The notes beneath the pieces were generated by a model. That model was not told the DNA's origin. It was given only the letters and a program-made list of their open reading frames with translations, and did no database searches. DNA of 64,000 nucleotides from Unio delphinus (taxonomy: Eukaryota; Mollusca; Bivalvia; Unionida; Unionidae), in the NCBI GenBank assembly GCA_029339505.1, contig JAQISU010000115.1, forward strand, positions 1,161,001 to 1,225,000, read 5' to 3'. Below, piece after piece: positions 1 through 12,800 of this stretch (positions are counted from its first letter, which is position 1; each line of letters opens with the position of its first letter). A program made the position numbers and the translations under genes.

Positions 1-191
1 ACATAGTCACTTTGAATTATAATGCAATCCAGCTTTCTTTCAAGTTGTTCTTTGAGTTCGTCTGTTAGTCCATTGTGTGTCTCTTGTATGAATAGTAAGT
101 CAAATTTCCTTATTTGTGTTAACTTATTAACTTTTTCTGGATTTAATCCATTAACATTTATTGACAGCAAACGGAAGCTTTGTTCCTCCAT
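1..191 (-). CDS. LINE ORF2, N-terminus of APE-type endonuclease (runs off the edge)
   Basis: Reading leftward from an ATG at 191 the frame stays open to the window edge (63 codons). The beginning fits the first strand and metal-binding region of APE-type endonucleases of non-LTR retrotransposons: LLSINVNGLN, then a segment ending in LLFIQETH, where the Asn and Glu are the usual active-site residues. It would be the first domain of the endonuclease/reverse transcriptase polyprotein that nicks target DNA. It lies just downstream of ORF1 remnants on the same strand, the normal ORF1-ORF2 order. The reverse transcriptase must lie outside the window, so intactness cannot be judged. Confidence 0.75.
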   Translation of the reverse strand, partial: MEEQSFRLLSINVNGLNPEKVNKLTQIRKFDLLFIQETHNGLTDELKEQLERKLDCIIIQSDY

Positions 192-253
192 TTCTGTTTT
201 TTTCCCTCCCAGGTGGCCACCAATTTAAGTGATTAGAATTTAGTGACTATTGT

Positions 254-735
254 TTATAAATTATTAGTTGTATCTTCCCCCGTTTGAGGGGAGCCTGGGT
301 CATTGTTCTCGGATAAAGTGTCACTGACAGGTATATCGAAATCACTGGTGACATTAGAATAAAGAGTATTTTCAAAAACATTGGTTTGTTGAGTTCCATT
401 GTTTTCCATTGAGGTGAGGGTGTCCATATTACAGTCTAGGTCTTTTTCCGGAGTTGAGTCTGAGTTCGATTCCTCAGTTCTCTTAGGTGTTTTGTTAGTT
501 TTGGATGATTCTATGGTTGGAATTTGTGTCTCTATGACACTATCTTCTAAAGGATCTAAAGCCTCAGAAGAGGAAGAGAGGCTCTCCGCCTTCCTCTTCC
601 TGTTGGTCTTTTTGTTGCTAATTTTGGTTGGGGTTGAGGTTTGTTGGGGTTTAGGCATTTTTCCCTTCTGGTAAAGCTTCCACCACTTCTTCTACCTCAG
701 TTATAAGAGTGTCAAAGGGGTTAATATTGTTACAA
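254..735 (-). pseudogene. LINE ORF1, C-terminal part (Ser/Glu-rich)
   Basis: A 134-codon minus-strand frame (658 to 254) encodes a basic KKTNRKRK patch followed by a Ser/Glu/Thr-rich acidic tail. Such a tail is typical of the low-complexity C-terminus of LINE ORF1 (nucleic-acid-binding, Gag-like) proteins. Between about 735 and 658 another frame is open, so there is a frameshift close to 658 at an A-run. It sits between the zinc-knuckle part of ORF1 (1332-1901) and ORF2 (191-1), which supports one element read right to left. The link between the two ORF1 pieces is inferred from order and composition. Confidence 0.5.
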
Positions 736-1331
736 GCACAGGGGTATTCACTTGACCGAGCGGTGTCAAAACCCGGGCGCGAGTCACGCTGGAAGTCATA
801 TGTTTTCCCCTAATTTCCAAAGACTTCCATACAACTTGAGTTGTAAAATGGAAAGAAAGACGTGTCTGCTATAATTATTAATCTTTGCTGTAATCAATGG
901 GCGACCCAGAGGAGACAACTTGCCCAAGAGTCCATTAACCGCACTTTAGCATGGTTTTTCTTCATTATAATCCTATTTTCGTACCGCAAGCCTGTCATGC
1001 CGTAGAAATTCCACTAGTATTCCCTTACTAACTGGGAATATTTAACTGCGCGACCCTAGGCCAGTCAATCCACAGAAATTCCGGCGTATCACGCTCATAT
1101 ACATACGCCAATTTTCCACTATGGCCGCATAAACGGTACCTACCAAGTTCCAACTTATTGATTCCATTCTATAATTTACTGATTTCCAACCATAAATGCT
1201 GCCTTTTCAACCACACTACTTGTATACACCACTGAATTTTAATATGGACTATGTTGCGAAAAGGGACAGTCATTCGGCTTGTACCCAAAATCACTACTAA
1301 CGACCCAAGCATGGTTCAAATTCACTAACAC
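736..1331. other. Non-coding segment splitting LINE ORF1
   Basis: About 600 bases with no convincing coding frame separate the two halves of ORF1. It may be an insertion into the LINE. I could not identify terminal repeats or a clear target-site duplication, so a rearrangement is equally possible. Confidence 0.4.
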
Positions 1332-1901
1332 TTACTCCAAATTTATTACAATATGTATGAAAGTGGGCAAGATAACCTGAGACACAGGCTCTTTCCTATT
1401 GCCCACCTGGACCCATCCCTCATTTGTGTTAGTCTTTGTCTTATTTTGCAGAGCATCTGCATATGGAGTCTTGGGTGTGTCTACTTTTTTGCAATCCCAA
1501 GGACCGTGACCCCTTTCCCCACATTTTGTGCATTTTCTGTCCTGCTCACATCCTTTGTACCATGAGCGTACTCTAAATCCCAGCACATAGAAATACGGGG
1601 GTATCTTGACTGCTTGGTCTTTTTCGACTCTAATAAGTCTTACTGCAGTGGTTATTCCGTCAAAGCCCCAAGAGTTCCCATATTTATGCCCTTTGCTAGT
1701 TACTTGGAATCTTTGATGGAGCTTCATTTCCAACTCTATAGTATCAATTGAATATGGGAGGCCATGGAAGTGTACCTCGACCATTTTTGGGCCCAACTCC
1801 CTTTCAATAGGAGGGGCGTCATGGACAAACATTGTTATCTCTCTAACCATAAATGAGTTAATGTTTAGAACTTGAACCTCTTGATCTTTTGGATCTAACA
1901 T
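1332..1901 (-). pseudogene. LINE ORF1, N-terminal part with CCHC zinc knuckle
   Basis: An open minus-strand frame of about 190 codons, with a plausible ATG at 1901, carries one retroviral-type zinc knuckle (CTKCGERGHGPWDC, spacing CX2CX4HX4C) near residue 130. A basic, Asn/Thr-rich linker follows. LINE ORF1 proteins with such knuckles bind the element RNA in ribonucleoprotein particles. The frame is cut at its 3' end by unrelated sequence, and the acidic C-terminal half reappears at 658-254. Homology upstream stops at the start of a tandem duplication at 1914. Confidence 0.65.
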
Positions 1902-1913
1902 GAACCTCTTTAT

Positions 1914-3200
1914 CAGACCCAATATTTTTCAGTATTCAGATAATAACCTATACTGCTTATCAATTTGTATTACAAGCTTACAAACCTGATAAAACTGCAA
2001 TTTTTATCAGACAGATGCCTAGACAAACAATATTAGCTGACAAAACTACTAGTTTTATCTTAAACATACCGAAACTACCAAGCGTTACCCGTATATATTA
2101 GTTGTAAAATAGTCATAAATTGTCGCCACATAGTTAGAAACATCGGATGAAAGGACTGTCGTGTCTAAGAGTTGGGAGTGGTTTCGTTTGCACTAGTTAA
2201 ATATAATACTGTAGAGCTAACAAGATCACCACCGGTGGTTGACTATATAAAGTAAATTAGGTCGATATAACACTATTATAAGGATTTACGCATGGTTAAT
2301 TTTGTACTTTTAAAGCCCACGGCAGCTATTTTGATATCCTTCATTGTCTGTTCATGAATGAGGTGAAATACTATACCTACATTTTTTTAAAGCTATTACG
2401 TCAAACTATGATACAACATTTTTCAGACATAGTAATAATGGCGATTGTCTGTTTTGAAAATGTTATTCTTTATAATACTAAAGTATAAATAGAAATGTAC
2501 TATTGGGATTCCCCTTCATATTACGTTTAACACCCTCGTAAGCTCGTGCATCATTCGCCACCAAAGGTCAGACCCAATTTTTTCAGTATTCAGATAATAA
2601 CCTATACTGCTTATTGATTTGTATTACAAGCGTACAAACCTGACAAAACTGCAATTTTATATCAGACAGATGCCTAAACAAACACTATTACAAAGCTGAC
2701 AAAACTGCAATTTTTACCTGAAACATACCGAAACTAACAAGCGTTACCCGTATATATTAGTTGTAAAATAGTCATAAATTGTCGCCATATAGTTAGAAAC
2801 ATCGGATGAAAGGACTGTCGTGTCTAAGAGTTGGGAGTGTTTTCTTTTGCACTAGTTAAATATAATACTGTAGAGCTAACAAGATCACCGTTGCATGACT
2901 ATATAAAACATATTCAATGACAGTCTCCGACAAATGAATATTAATTTCACACAAAGCCGGCCAGGTATACGTAAACAAGCAAATTAGGTCGATAAAACAC
3001 TCGTTTAATGATTTAAGTTTGGTACTTTTGTACCTTTAAAGCCCAAGGAAGCTATTTTGATATCCTTCATTGTCAGTTCATGCATGAGGTGAAATACTAT
3101 TCCTACATTTTTCAAAGCTATTACGTCAAAATATAATACAATATTTATAGTTTTATTACATAATAATAACGGCGGAACTTTTAAAAAAAATCTAATTCTT
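1914..3200. repeat. Tandem duplication, about 655-bp unit, two copies
   Basis: Sequence from 1914 (starting TCAGACCCAAT) recurs at 2569 with strong similarity for about 550 bases, including a long shared run around 2085-2200 and 2745-2860. The second copy has a roughly 70-base insertion near 2905-2980. No coding frame is supported. The left boundary lies inside the first codons of the LINE ORF1 frame, so the unit may be the 5' UTR or promoter monomer of that LINE. Confidence 0.7.
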
Positions 3201-3454
3201 TATAATTCTAAAACCACCGAAATTATCCTTCCGTAAACAGGTAAATCATTATGTGAATACATATCAGCATCTCCTGAAAGTTCATGGACAGTCTACTCGC
3301 GTGGGCAGCCGTGCTGTCACAGAAGTAGTATGCGAGATTCTTGATCAAGGGGTTGTGCGTTTGTACGCAATGGTGTGTCCCAGGAAAAGGCCCATTACTG
3401 CAATTGTCTCGGTACAAACTAACGGTCATATAATTCTGTTGTTCCATTGATTCG

Positions 3455-4945
3455 ACGAAGCCCACTCTAGTCATCCGAGGGTTTGAGAGCTGATTCTCTC
3501 CTGTGCGTGCGCAGGTGGCTGATGAGACCAATCCTGGCACGATATATTCATTTGTATAAGGGTTAGGGGATGAGTGGGACATATCCAAGTTGGATGATTT
3601 CACTTGCTTTTCTGGTTTGCATCTTTTGCTCTGAAGATGCTGTCCTGCTAGATTCGTACAAATTGGAGCCTTTGTGCTGAGAGTAACTGCAAGTGACTCG
3701 ATCGCTTGATGTTTGCCCGCAGGAATCAGGGTTTAAGTTGAAGGCTTTTAATGCAGATTTCAGACTGTCTTTGAAGTGTTTCTTCTGACATCCGTCGGAT
3801 CGCCGTCCTTGCTGTAGCTCGCCAGAGAAGATTCTTTTAGGCAGCCTAACCCTAACCCTCCAAGCGTAACTGGCACTGTATCAGGATGGTTTCCATCCTA
3901 GGGTGACATGCTTGGTCGAGTACCTCAGTGTCGGGAACCTTTTCTAACCACTTGATATTGAGGACTTTCCTGAGATTTGTTGCGAAAGTCTTAATGCTTC
4001 CTGGTTTGAATGTTGGTACACCATCTAAGTTTCGCGTTGTTTATGTAAGTTTGAATGAGACAGTGTTTCTCATCCAGCAACTGCATGATCTCGTCGCAGC
4101 TCTCATTAAACCAGTGTTGGTACCTTCTGGCTAAAGGCCTTAGGATGTCCGAAGCTGTGCTGTCTGACAACTCTCTGACTCTCGTGCAGTCTGCACAGTC
4201 TGATTTCAGACCTTCTTCCAGGGCATACCAGAGAGTCTGTTTGGTACTGACGCTTTTCAGCGGATATTGAGCTTGGTGATGATGATGAGGCGGTGATCTG
4301 TACAGCAACTTTACTTGGTCACATGCACATTGTGCCAGTCCCTCTTCCTGATAATGACCCAGTCGATGAGGTTTCAGCGCTTAGAGTGAGGATGCATCCA
4401 TCAAGTCCGGTTACAGATAGGGAGGCGGAAGATTGCATAGCTTATCAACAGTTCGTGCACGGCGCATGTCTGAAGCAAACGGAGACCGTTGCTGTTACTA
4501 TGACCCACTCCGTGCTTTCCTATGACTCGATATCAGGCAACGTGATCACAGCATACACTTGCATTGAAATGGCCAATAATGACGAGCTTATCTGGTATCG
4601 GAATGTCATCAAAGACGGAGTGAAGATCCTTATATATCTTCCCCTTGAAGGTTGGTTTCATAGTCATGATTTTCCTCCCTTTGGAGGTCCTCCCAATTTG
4701 AAAATAATTTCTGTTTTCACTGCAAATCCGAAACCAGCCTCATGGCACTCTTTAACTTCATCGGCCGCTCCAAAAAACGTGTAATTCGAGCCCCTTTCAC
4801 AGACTTCTTCTTCTCCTGCAAGCCGGGTCTCGCTCAAGGCAGAAGTTTTCATGTTTTATCTGGCGAGATCTTTTCCTATTCAAGCGGTTTTCCTCTGAAA
4901 TCGTCTCTGTCAAGTAAAGTGCTCACAGTCCATAAACCAATTGTG
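3455..4945 (-). pseudogene. Decayed RTE-like LINE (craniofacial development protein 2-like), EN and C-terminus, RT deleted
   Basis: Pieces of the endonuclease/RT polyprotein related to craniofacial development protein 2 are recognisable in changing frames on the minus strand. They are an endonuclease start (LSETRLAGEEE region, about 4850), a middle part (DKLVIIGHFNASV, about 4530), a post-endonuclease segment (ARRYQHWFNESCDEIMQLL, about 4120), and the typical C-terminus ending in a RARIGLISHLRTHR-type finger (about 3520). Several stop codons and shifts separate them. Most of the reverse transcriptase, expected between about 3990 and 3860, is missing. The family is known as RTE-like; this copy cannot encode an active protein. 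Confidence 0.8.
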
Positions 4946-6250
4946 AGAGAAACAATCCTCATTTTCTTGAGTAGGGTTTTCGCCAGCGCGGTAAGTTGGC
5001 TAGAGAAGTTTAGAGCAGGCAAAGTTTAGGGCACCCTTTCTAGCCTCTTCTTATGCTAGAGAGGAGAGCAGTGCATTCCTGAAGATGGCTTCTCAGTCGC
5101 TCAAGGGGCTGACTTACTCCACTGCTGATCCATGTCAGCGGTGAACAACACTAATGGCCATAGACTCCTTCATGTGGATTTGGCCGGTGTACCCACACGC
5201 GTCGCTTGCCTGTCGCCATTTTGCTTTATTGGGTGATGACATGGGATATACTGATGTGCCCTTGAAAACCAAACCACACCTAATACTATCATCGGTCACA
5301 AAAACTAACAAGACACAAATACATGCATGCTTAGTTTGTAGTGTTACGTGTATAGGCTCTTTAAAACAGTATCAAGAAAGGTGAAGACAACAAGCTTTGT
5401 AAAATTTGTTAAATAATTTATTTCTCTAAAAAAAGGTAAAAATTAGAAAAAGAACTTAGTTTTACGAATCAAACCCAAAAGTAATCCGAGATTAATCCAA
5501 ATTCGAATCCCGTTAAAATCCAAAATTGAAGTTGATCAAGCATGCTGTCGTCAGCGTCGTCTTTATGTGTTACTAGTTCATCGTTGAATCACAGAAAATA
5601 ATATTCAGGTGTTTGAATTCTGTAAATTTTGATACCTGTCTTGGTCAAAGAATTAAGTTAGAGACCAAGTATTTGCAGGAACAAATATTCTCTTAGAATC
5701 AAAATAATTTGAAGAAAAATAATTTTTAAAAAATTTACTCAAAGCTGGTCACAATAGAAAACACCCGGACGTCTCCAGTATTAAGGCAAGAATAATAATT
5801 ATTTCTAAACATATCAATGTCAAACATCTAGCATCGGCTCAATATTAATGCCCCGGTCTTCCCACTGGAAAAAGCCAGAGTTTGAATCAATTGCTGCGTG
5901 TTATTTGTCACATACTCCCAGTATGTCCTCGACTAAGACCAATGATGTTTACTCTGGGAAACAATTAAAACAATGAATTCAAGCAAAGTTCTTTATAAGA
6001 ACCCTATACTAATTACTGAATCAACGCCAAGAACTAGGTCAGCATTAGATGAAACGTTTATATTATTAGTGTTTACGAAACACCGAACTGAATTTATGGA
6101 AAATGTCAAATCCAGTAAATAAAATTACATTATAATAGCATGTGATGGAATAAAAAAGATAATAAAAAACGAACAATTAAATTAAATAAAATATAAATTA
6201 AATCAAATATACATAACAGTAGATGCTGTTTATCACATAACCTTTTGAAT
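4946..6250. other. Non-coding, AT-rich
   Basis: The left part (to about 5230) may be the 5' region of the RTE-like LINE. The rest is AT-rich with no convincing ORF, repeat or RNA gene that I can support. Confidence 0.4.
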
Positions 6251-6253
6251 CCA

Positions 6254-6485
6254 GGGATGCCGAGTAGTCTAAAGCGCTAGCCTTAACCGATCACTACCAT
6301 CTTACCTTTATACGCTTGGGTTCGAGTCTCAGGCTCGCCCGATTTGGCTATGTGAGAAAGCTTGCAATAAACTTGTGTACGTCGATGACTCCGACTGTGG
6401 TTAAACGGATTCTCCCTCCAACGCCATGTTTTGCATATTGTGCGCTGAAAATGTTAAACCCACGGCAACCACAGCAACAATAAAC
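6254..6485 (+). repeat. tRNA-Leu-like SINE
   Basis: The head resembles a tRNA gene: box A-like TGCCGAGTAGTCTAAAG at about 6258 and box B-like GGGTTCGAGTCTC at about 6318, with a Leu-type arrangement. A body with the phrase GCGCTGAAAATGTTAAACCC follows. This is the plan of an RNA polymerase III-transcribed, tRNA-derived SINE mobilised by a LINE. It lacks a good cloverleaf, so it is not a functional tRNA. Confidence 0.65.
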
Positions 6486-6631
6486 CCTAATAGGAATACA
6501 AATTGTTGGCATTTTGAATTCGAAACTTCTTTTCCTTAAAAGTCACTCATGAAACGAAATACCAATCACGGTGTATATTTAGTCCATTACGAAGTGCAAA
6601 TTGAGGCCGCTGACATAATAACTGCTCTCGA

Positions 6632-6715
<84 letters not shown>

Positions 6716-9024
6716 CCGTTCTTTCCTGTCTACTTTTATAATAGACAATTGTCAAGTCCAGTATAGGTTATAAGACTTTATTGTGCATGAAGTTGTATCA
6801 AACTCAACCCTGCAAATACAACAAAATACATTTACTACAACTATAAATACAATCATCAGTGCATTACATCGATTCTGTTTCACAGTATATTCAATACGAA
6901 TAACTATCACCACATATGTATTACTTATCAATCTAGAAAGATAGTTGACCAAATGAACCTAAACACAACAATCATTGTGCACTGCACAAAACAGAACAGA
7001 CATACAGACAGACAAGCGTATGGACATAATGATAGGTTCAGAAAAGACTGGGTTAATAACTTATTAAAGGCACTAAAATGCAATATACATTTCAGATAAA
7101 TATACAGACTACATATAAAATAACCATTTACATTGACCATATTATAAATATATTATAAATCTATTTACCTTATCATATGCGACAAGGTTGTCACATTTTG
7201 AAGTCCAACAGAATCACAAGCGCATTTAAATGAATTCCATGACCAGCACCCTTCAGCAACTCATATGGAATGACCACCACCAATCTGCTGCCCATGCTAT
7301 GTTGTTTATACAGACAAGTAGCAAACTAACCAATCAGAAAGTTACTTACCACTTGTCATGCAATAGAACAAACCAGCATGAACTGCACTCAGGGTAGCTT
7401 CATTGCTCAGAGTGAACAAAACTCAATAGGTAATCCTGGTTCAAGGTTGGCTAAATGGCTGTATATGTGAAAAAAATGATAAAACACTAATTGCAACTGA
7501 TGATTTTATTTCACTCATCTTTTAAAAACAGTAATTAGATAAAATAATAAAATACACACTTCTGCCTATTTAAAACACGAATATATAAACTTATAAAATA
7601 TACATAGAGATGTTGGCTTACAGCGAAATGCAATCTATTGTGCAATTCAAATTGTTGAGACGCTGGCTGAGAACATTTTGCTTGGTGATTGTCCGATATG
7701 AGCAACAACTAGACTCGACTTGTGTCTTTAGAAGGACTCACTTAAATATATATTGCTGATGTTGAATGGTTAAATCAAAACAGAAAAGATTTTGATTCCT
7801 GAACAATATTTAGTCCAAATATATTTATACTAAACGGGAGTCAGTAACGAATACGTTTTTAAGCAATGGCTTATGAAGGTTGCGGACTGATTACCTTTTG
7901 CCTCCGAGCATTGATATTCCGGGAACTGCTTATTCGCAGTGAATTGCTGATCACTTGTCAAAGGGTACTAACAGCATATGAGAAGAAATAGCGGACAAAA
8001 GCTGGACAAAAGAGAAATTGCATTCGAAATTTCTATGTTTTATGCCGAGAAATCCAAAGTCACATATTGGATCAAATTGCATGTCCTTAAAGTTCCATTT
8101 TCTTGATCGAGATTTAAGATTTTATATGTGAAATTATACAGTAGTCACTTAAAGTTTTATTTCCTTTTTCGACTTTTACCGGTAGTTAAAAAATCGATAT
8201 GATATTTTGAGAATGCCTAATTCACACGTTGTATGTTAGTGTTTGTAATGAAAGTTCTGTTTTATAAGGCGAGTAATTAGATTTTATCTGTTGAATTTCA
8301 CAGCAACGCAAAGCTGCCTCTTGTTTACAAAAAACGCGGTCCGTTCACGAGAGCGACTTCTAGCGCAGAAATTTATATTAATTCTGGACCTATTAATGTT
8401 AACTTTCAAACTTTATATGCATGAAATGTAATTGCGCCTCATAATTGAAAACACGAATTTTTTATCTTAATGCTTGATATTATTTTGAATTGTGAAAGTG
8501 GACATTGTGTAATGTCAATTTTAAAACCAACGTATCATTTTACCATATTCAAATATTAGTTCTGACAAGCACAATAAAATGTCCAATCGCCACTGTGTAA
8601 TTCAACAGATACACTGTAAAAACTCAACATACGAAATGGAACTTTGAGCACAGTTAATATGAAGCAACATGTTAGTTTGAAACTCTCGACATGTGACATT
8701 AAAATTTCAGAAACTCGACATTGGTCATCGATTTTTCAATAGGCCTTCGTAATTCATCAGAAGAAATATAAATACGCAACATATGAAATAGAACTTTCAA
8801 CATAAACTAATTGAACCAATACGTAAATTATGGATTCTGGACGTATAACATTGAAATTTAACCTTCGCCGTGTAATTACGGCGACACAATCTAAAAATTC
8901 GAGTTTAAACCATTAATGTTTAACTCAACAGACGCAATCTAAAATCTCGACCTTGATAATGGAATTTCAAAGACAAGCATTTCTGATACAATACATGAAA
9001 ATGAAATTATGAACATATAACAAT
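6486..9024. other. Non-coding stretch
   Basis: AT-rich sequence with one TA microsatellite. I see no ORF with recognisable content, no RNA gene and no terminal repeats here. Confidence 0.4.
6632..6712. repeat. (TA)n microsatellite
   Basis: About 40 TA units in an unbroken run. The TyrIle-repeat frames across it are artefacts. Confidence 0.95.
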
Positions 9025-9290
9025 AAAATTTCAACGACAACGTTCTGACTCTAGCATCTTTTGTCCGCTACGTATCAGGTTAAAATTTCAACGACAACGT
9101 TCTGATTCGAGCATCTTTTGTCAGCTACGTATAATGTTAAATTTTCAACGACAACGTTCTGATTCTAGCATCTTTTGTCCGCTACGTATAATGTTAAAAT
9201 TTCAATGACAACGTTCTGATTCTAGCATCTTTTGTCCGCTACGTATAATGTTAAAATTTAAACGACAACGTTCTGATTCGAGCTACTGTG
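9025..9290. repeat. 57-bp minisatellite, about 4.7 copies
   Basis: Successive units begin AAAATTTCAACGACAACG and include TCTAGCATCTTTTGTC. Copies differ at a few bases, and the last is cut short. No coding frame is conserved through it. Confidence 0.9.
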
Positions 9291-10427
9291 CCCCATATCA
9301 GTTCTGGATCAGAATCTGAGAACGAGTCAGAAATACGAACAATATATTTCTGCTTTCCGAGTTTTTATTTTTCTTGCATGTATGTGTGTTTTACCGGCAG
9401 TGGTGGGAGTGCGGATCTAATTAAAACGACTCAACTGAGCAGTTAAAATACAGAAAGCAAAGCAGACAAGGAGCATGTGACATCTTGGCAGCATATAGTT
9501 TCTGTAGAATTTCCATACTTGCGTGTAAAATCCTAATCCAGTTGGTTGCGTTAGTGTCAATGGAAATTACGGAAAATTGTATTGACTTTTGCACGGTATG
9601 AATAATTAGTGAATTATTTACGGCTTAAAATAAGGACATAAATTGCTGGTTTTTATGTAAACAAAAGCACTCTTATGGAAAGGTTAGTTTACGTGGACTG
9701 GTGACATAAGGAAGATAATATTAAACGATGGTCACAAGAGAACGTTTTGTGGGGAAAATAGTTATATAAATGTAAAACATTACGACAGATGGGCAGAAAT
9801 TGCTCAACCAGTCCCTACTTAATAATTTCTAGCAGGGAAATTACAGTTTTAAACATGAATTTCCAAATAAAAAGGCTTCGCTTCAATGAAAATCGACCAA
9901 ATAAAGGAATACAGTCTGTCTGCACAGGAACAGCGGTTGATTTTAAAGATCGAAGTCGGTAAGTTTTCGTTGCACAAACAAAAATAGATGGGATTTAAAA
10001 AACAATGATGGTGCAAAATGTTGGTAACAAATAGATATTGGTGGTATGTTTCCTTTCTATACTGATCAGGCTTCAGATTTATATTTATCAGGTTGGAGAA
10101 AAGGCGGACAAAACTTAAGGCTTTAAAAGACCCACAAACATATATCTAGTTAACGATTCCAGAAATAGGTCATTCATAGCCAAAGTCCATTTTCTCTAAT
10201 TTTTCGTATACCTCAAATTACAAAACTACAGCCACTTGAATAATAATCGTTGTGATAACAATATAACTCCTTCAATAATCTACGAACATAAATAGGTATT
10301 GATGTATACGTCATTTTTCGCACAGCCACAAAATTCATAGCCATAAAAAATAATTAATTTACCAATTATTACTTATCTTCATGACCATCTATATGCTTCA
10401 CATCACTTTATTAATTGGACGATTTAA

Positions 10428-10432
<5 letters not shown>
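9291..10432. other. Non-coding stretch
   Basis: No ORF, repeat or RNA gene that I can support. Confidence 0.4.

Positions 10433-10494
<62 letters not shown>
10433..10494. repeat. (TC)n microsatellite
   Basis: About 30 uninterrupted TC units. Confidence 0.95.
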
Positions 10495-10497
<3 letters not shown>

Positions 10498-10658
10498 ACG
10501 GAAAGAGCAGTAATGAAATTGTAAACGTTAGGTCCATATCACTATCACGTTTTCATGCTTCTAAGAATACAGTAATCTTATTTGGTGTTGTGGATGAATC
10601 ATCTCGGTCTGTGTGAGCAATAATATGTTATTGCGTTTTGTACATATTTTGTCGCATT

Positions 10659-10873
10659 CAGATAGTGAGACGCTGGCTTAATGCATAAATGTGCCAAATA
10701 TCAGATAGTGAGACGCTGGCTTAATGCAAAAATGTGCCAAATATCAGATAGTGAGACGCTGGCTTAAAGCAAAAATGTGCCAAATATCAGATAGTGAGAC
10801 ACTGGCTTAAAGCAAAAATGTGCCAAATATCAGATAGTGAGACGCTGGCTTAAAGCAAAAATGTGCCAAATAT
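10659..10873. repeat. 43-bp minisatellite, 5 copies
   Basis: Five nearly identical tandem units starting CAGATAGTGAGACGCTGGCT. They differ mainly at two positions (TAATGCA versus TAAAGCA). Confidence 0.95.
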
Positions 10874-11869
10874 GTTCATGTAATACTCGTTGCAAATATT
10901 TAATCTTCTAAGAATCATGCATTCTTACATGTGTTCAATGGAATTTCTTAAACTAGTCTTTATACGATGGTGTAAAGAAGTTTTGTGTTTGACAAATAGG
11001 TACAAAAGTACTTACATTGGTTATAAATGTCCTTCATAAACCATGTGACATCAATTTATTACCAAAGAATTAAAAACTTTACAAAAACGGGGTGAAAACA
11101 ACAGAAATGTTTCTTTCTCTTATACATTTTGTTCACTACGATATTGCTCTTAAAATCAATTACAACAACTTTGGCATTCCATGCGATTTGTCCTCTATAT
11201 TAATTGATTACCACCCATAACATACATAACATTAGTGCTGAAACAATATGTTGGTTAACTATTTCTTAGAGGTGATTCACGGGTATTGCATCATGAACAT
11301 ACCAGTCAGTCACCAATACCATTCTCGATTTTGTCATCGATTCTAATAAATACCCCACAAATCCAATCAAGCTTGCATTAAATGGATATGACTATGTGGC
11401 CAAATTACGGACGGCTTGATCCATTTAAGTTAGGAGATATGCATGAAGAAGTACGTATTAAATACGGTGTGACATTTCAGTCGTCCGCTGAATTCATTCA
11501 TAAACAAAAACAAAGAGAGTAGTAAATATTTTCCGGTGTAGACTATAGGCAAGTATTGCTACAAAAACATCCGGTCGGATCAGTGAGCGGAAATGTTAGA
11601 ATTCAATGGTCTTGACATACTCACCAATCGTTCTTGATTTATAATTGGATGTCTGTAAACTTAACGCAGATAATTAATATATGTGCATGGATTGGTCCAT
11701 TCTCACAACACTCGTAAAAGATCATCATCAGCGTACATATATGATAATAATGGGATGCCTTTTCATGATCATTTAAGAAACAACATTTCGTTTCTTTAGA
11801 TCTTAAACAACTAACGATTGCAAGAAAGAAGAAAGTAAAGATACCAGAAGTTAACATAAATTATATAGT
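10874..11869. other. Non-coding stretch
   Basis: No supported gene. The 72-codon minus-strand ORF at 11639-11857 has no recognisable features. Confidence 0.4.
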
Positions 11870-12240
11870 GCCAAAGTGAGCATAAATTATATAGTGCCAG
11901 AAGTGAGCATAAATTATAGTGTCAAAGTGAGCATACATGATAGTGTGCAAAAATTGAGCATAAATTATATAGTGCCAGAAGTGAGTATAAATTATATAGT
12001 GTCAAAGTGAGCATAAATGATATAGTGCCAAATTGAGCATAAATGATATAGTACCAGAAGTGAGCATAAATTATAGTGTCAAAGTGAGCATACATGATAT
12101 AGTGCAAAATTGAGCATAAATTATAGAGTGCCAGAAGTGAGCATAAATTATATAGTGTCAAAGTGAGCATAAATGATATAGTGCCAAATTGAGCATAAAT
12201 CATACAGTGCCAGAAGTGAGCATAAATTATATAGTGTCAA
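11870..12240. repeat. Roughly 27-bp minisatellite, about 14 degenerate units
   Basis: Units alternate between GAGCATAAATTATATAGTG plus CCAGAAGT and a variant with TCAAAGT, forming a higher-order pattern. The repetitive minus-strand ORF across it (11922-12203) only reflects the repeat. Confidence 0.9.
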
Positions 12241-12411
12241 GGCGTATAGGCATTAGTTGTAACATTATTAGTATTATTCAATATATGAGTAATCAAGAAT
12301 GACGCAGTTTATCGTCGTTAGCTTAAATACAAAAACACTATTGAGTTTAGGACAAAGTATTTTTTCTTTAGAACTTGGATACATTGTGTACAGGAAGTCA
12401 TCAGCAATGTC

Positions 12412-12695
12412 TACATTGCATGAACATTGAACACGAAGTCCTCAACAACGTCTATAATGGGTGCACATTGGACATAAAGTCCTCCAAAACATCTATAACG
12501 GGTGAACATTGAACACAAAGTACTCAATATCGTTTATAATGGGTGCACATTGAACACGAAGTCCTCATCCACGTCAATAATGGGTGAACATTGAACACGA
12601 AGTCCTCATCAACGTCAATGAAGGATAACATTAGATATAGTCCTCATTAACTTCTGTAGTAAGTGATCATTGAAGACGAAGTTCTCAAGAACATC
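12412..12695. repeat. 41-bp minisatellite, about 7 degenerate units
   Basis: Units of the form GTGAACATTGAACACGAAGT followed by CCTCATCAACGTCAATAATGG recur every 41 bases with substitutions. Confidence 0.85.
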
Positions 12696-12800
12696 CACTT
12701 CTTGGAAATCACTGGTGGTGATGATGAGACTTAACAATTAATTGAAATACGTCTTATTGAATTTCATTTCGGATTTTCATTTTCATGATTTATTTTTCAG

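Noticed and set aside
6549..6773. ORFs with long TyrIle repeats here and at 12896-13163, 16409-16633, 26799-27146 and 50229-50471
   Set aside because: They are translations of (TA)n microsatellites, not proteins.
10659..10873. Regularly spaced repeat resembling a CRISPR array
   Set aside because: The units are contiguous with no unique spacers, and the genome is eukaryotic; it is a minisatellite.
11922..12203. Repetitive 93-codon minus-strand ORF
   Set aside because: It is generated by the 27-bp minisatellite; hydrophobic repeats only mirror the DNA unit.
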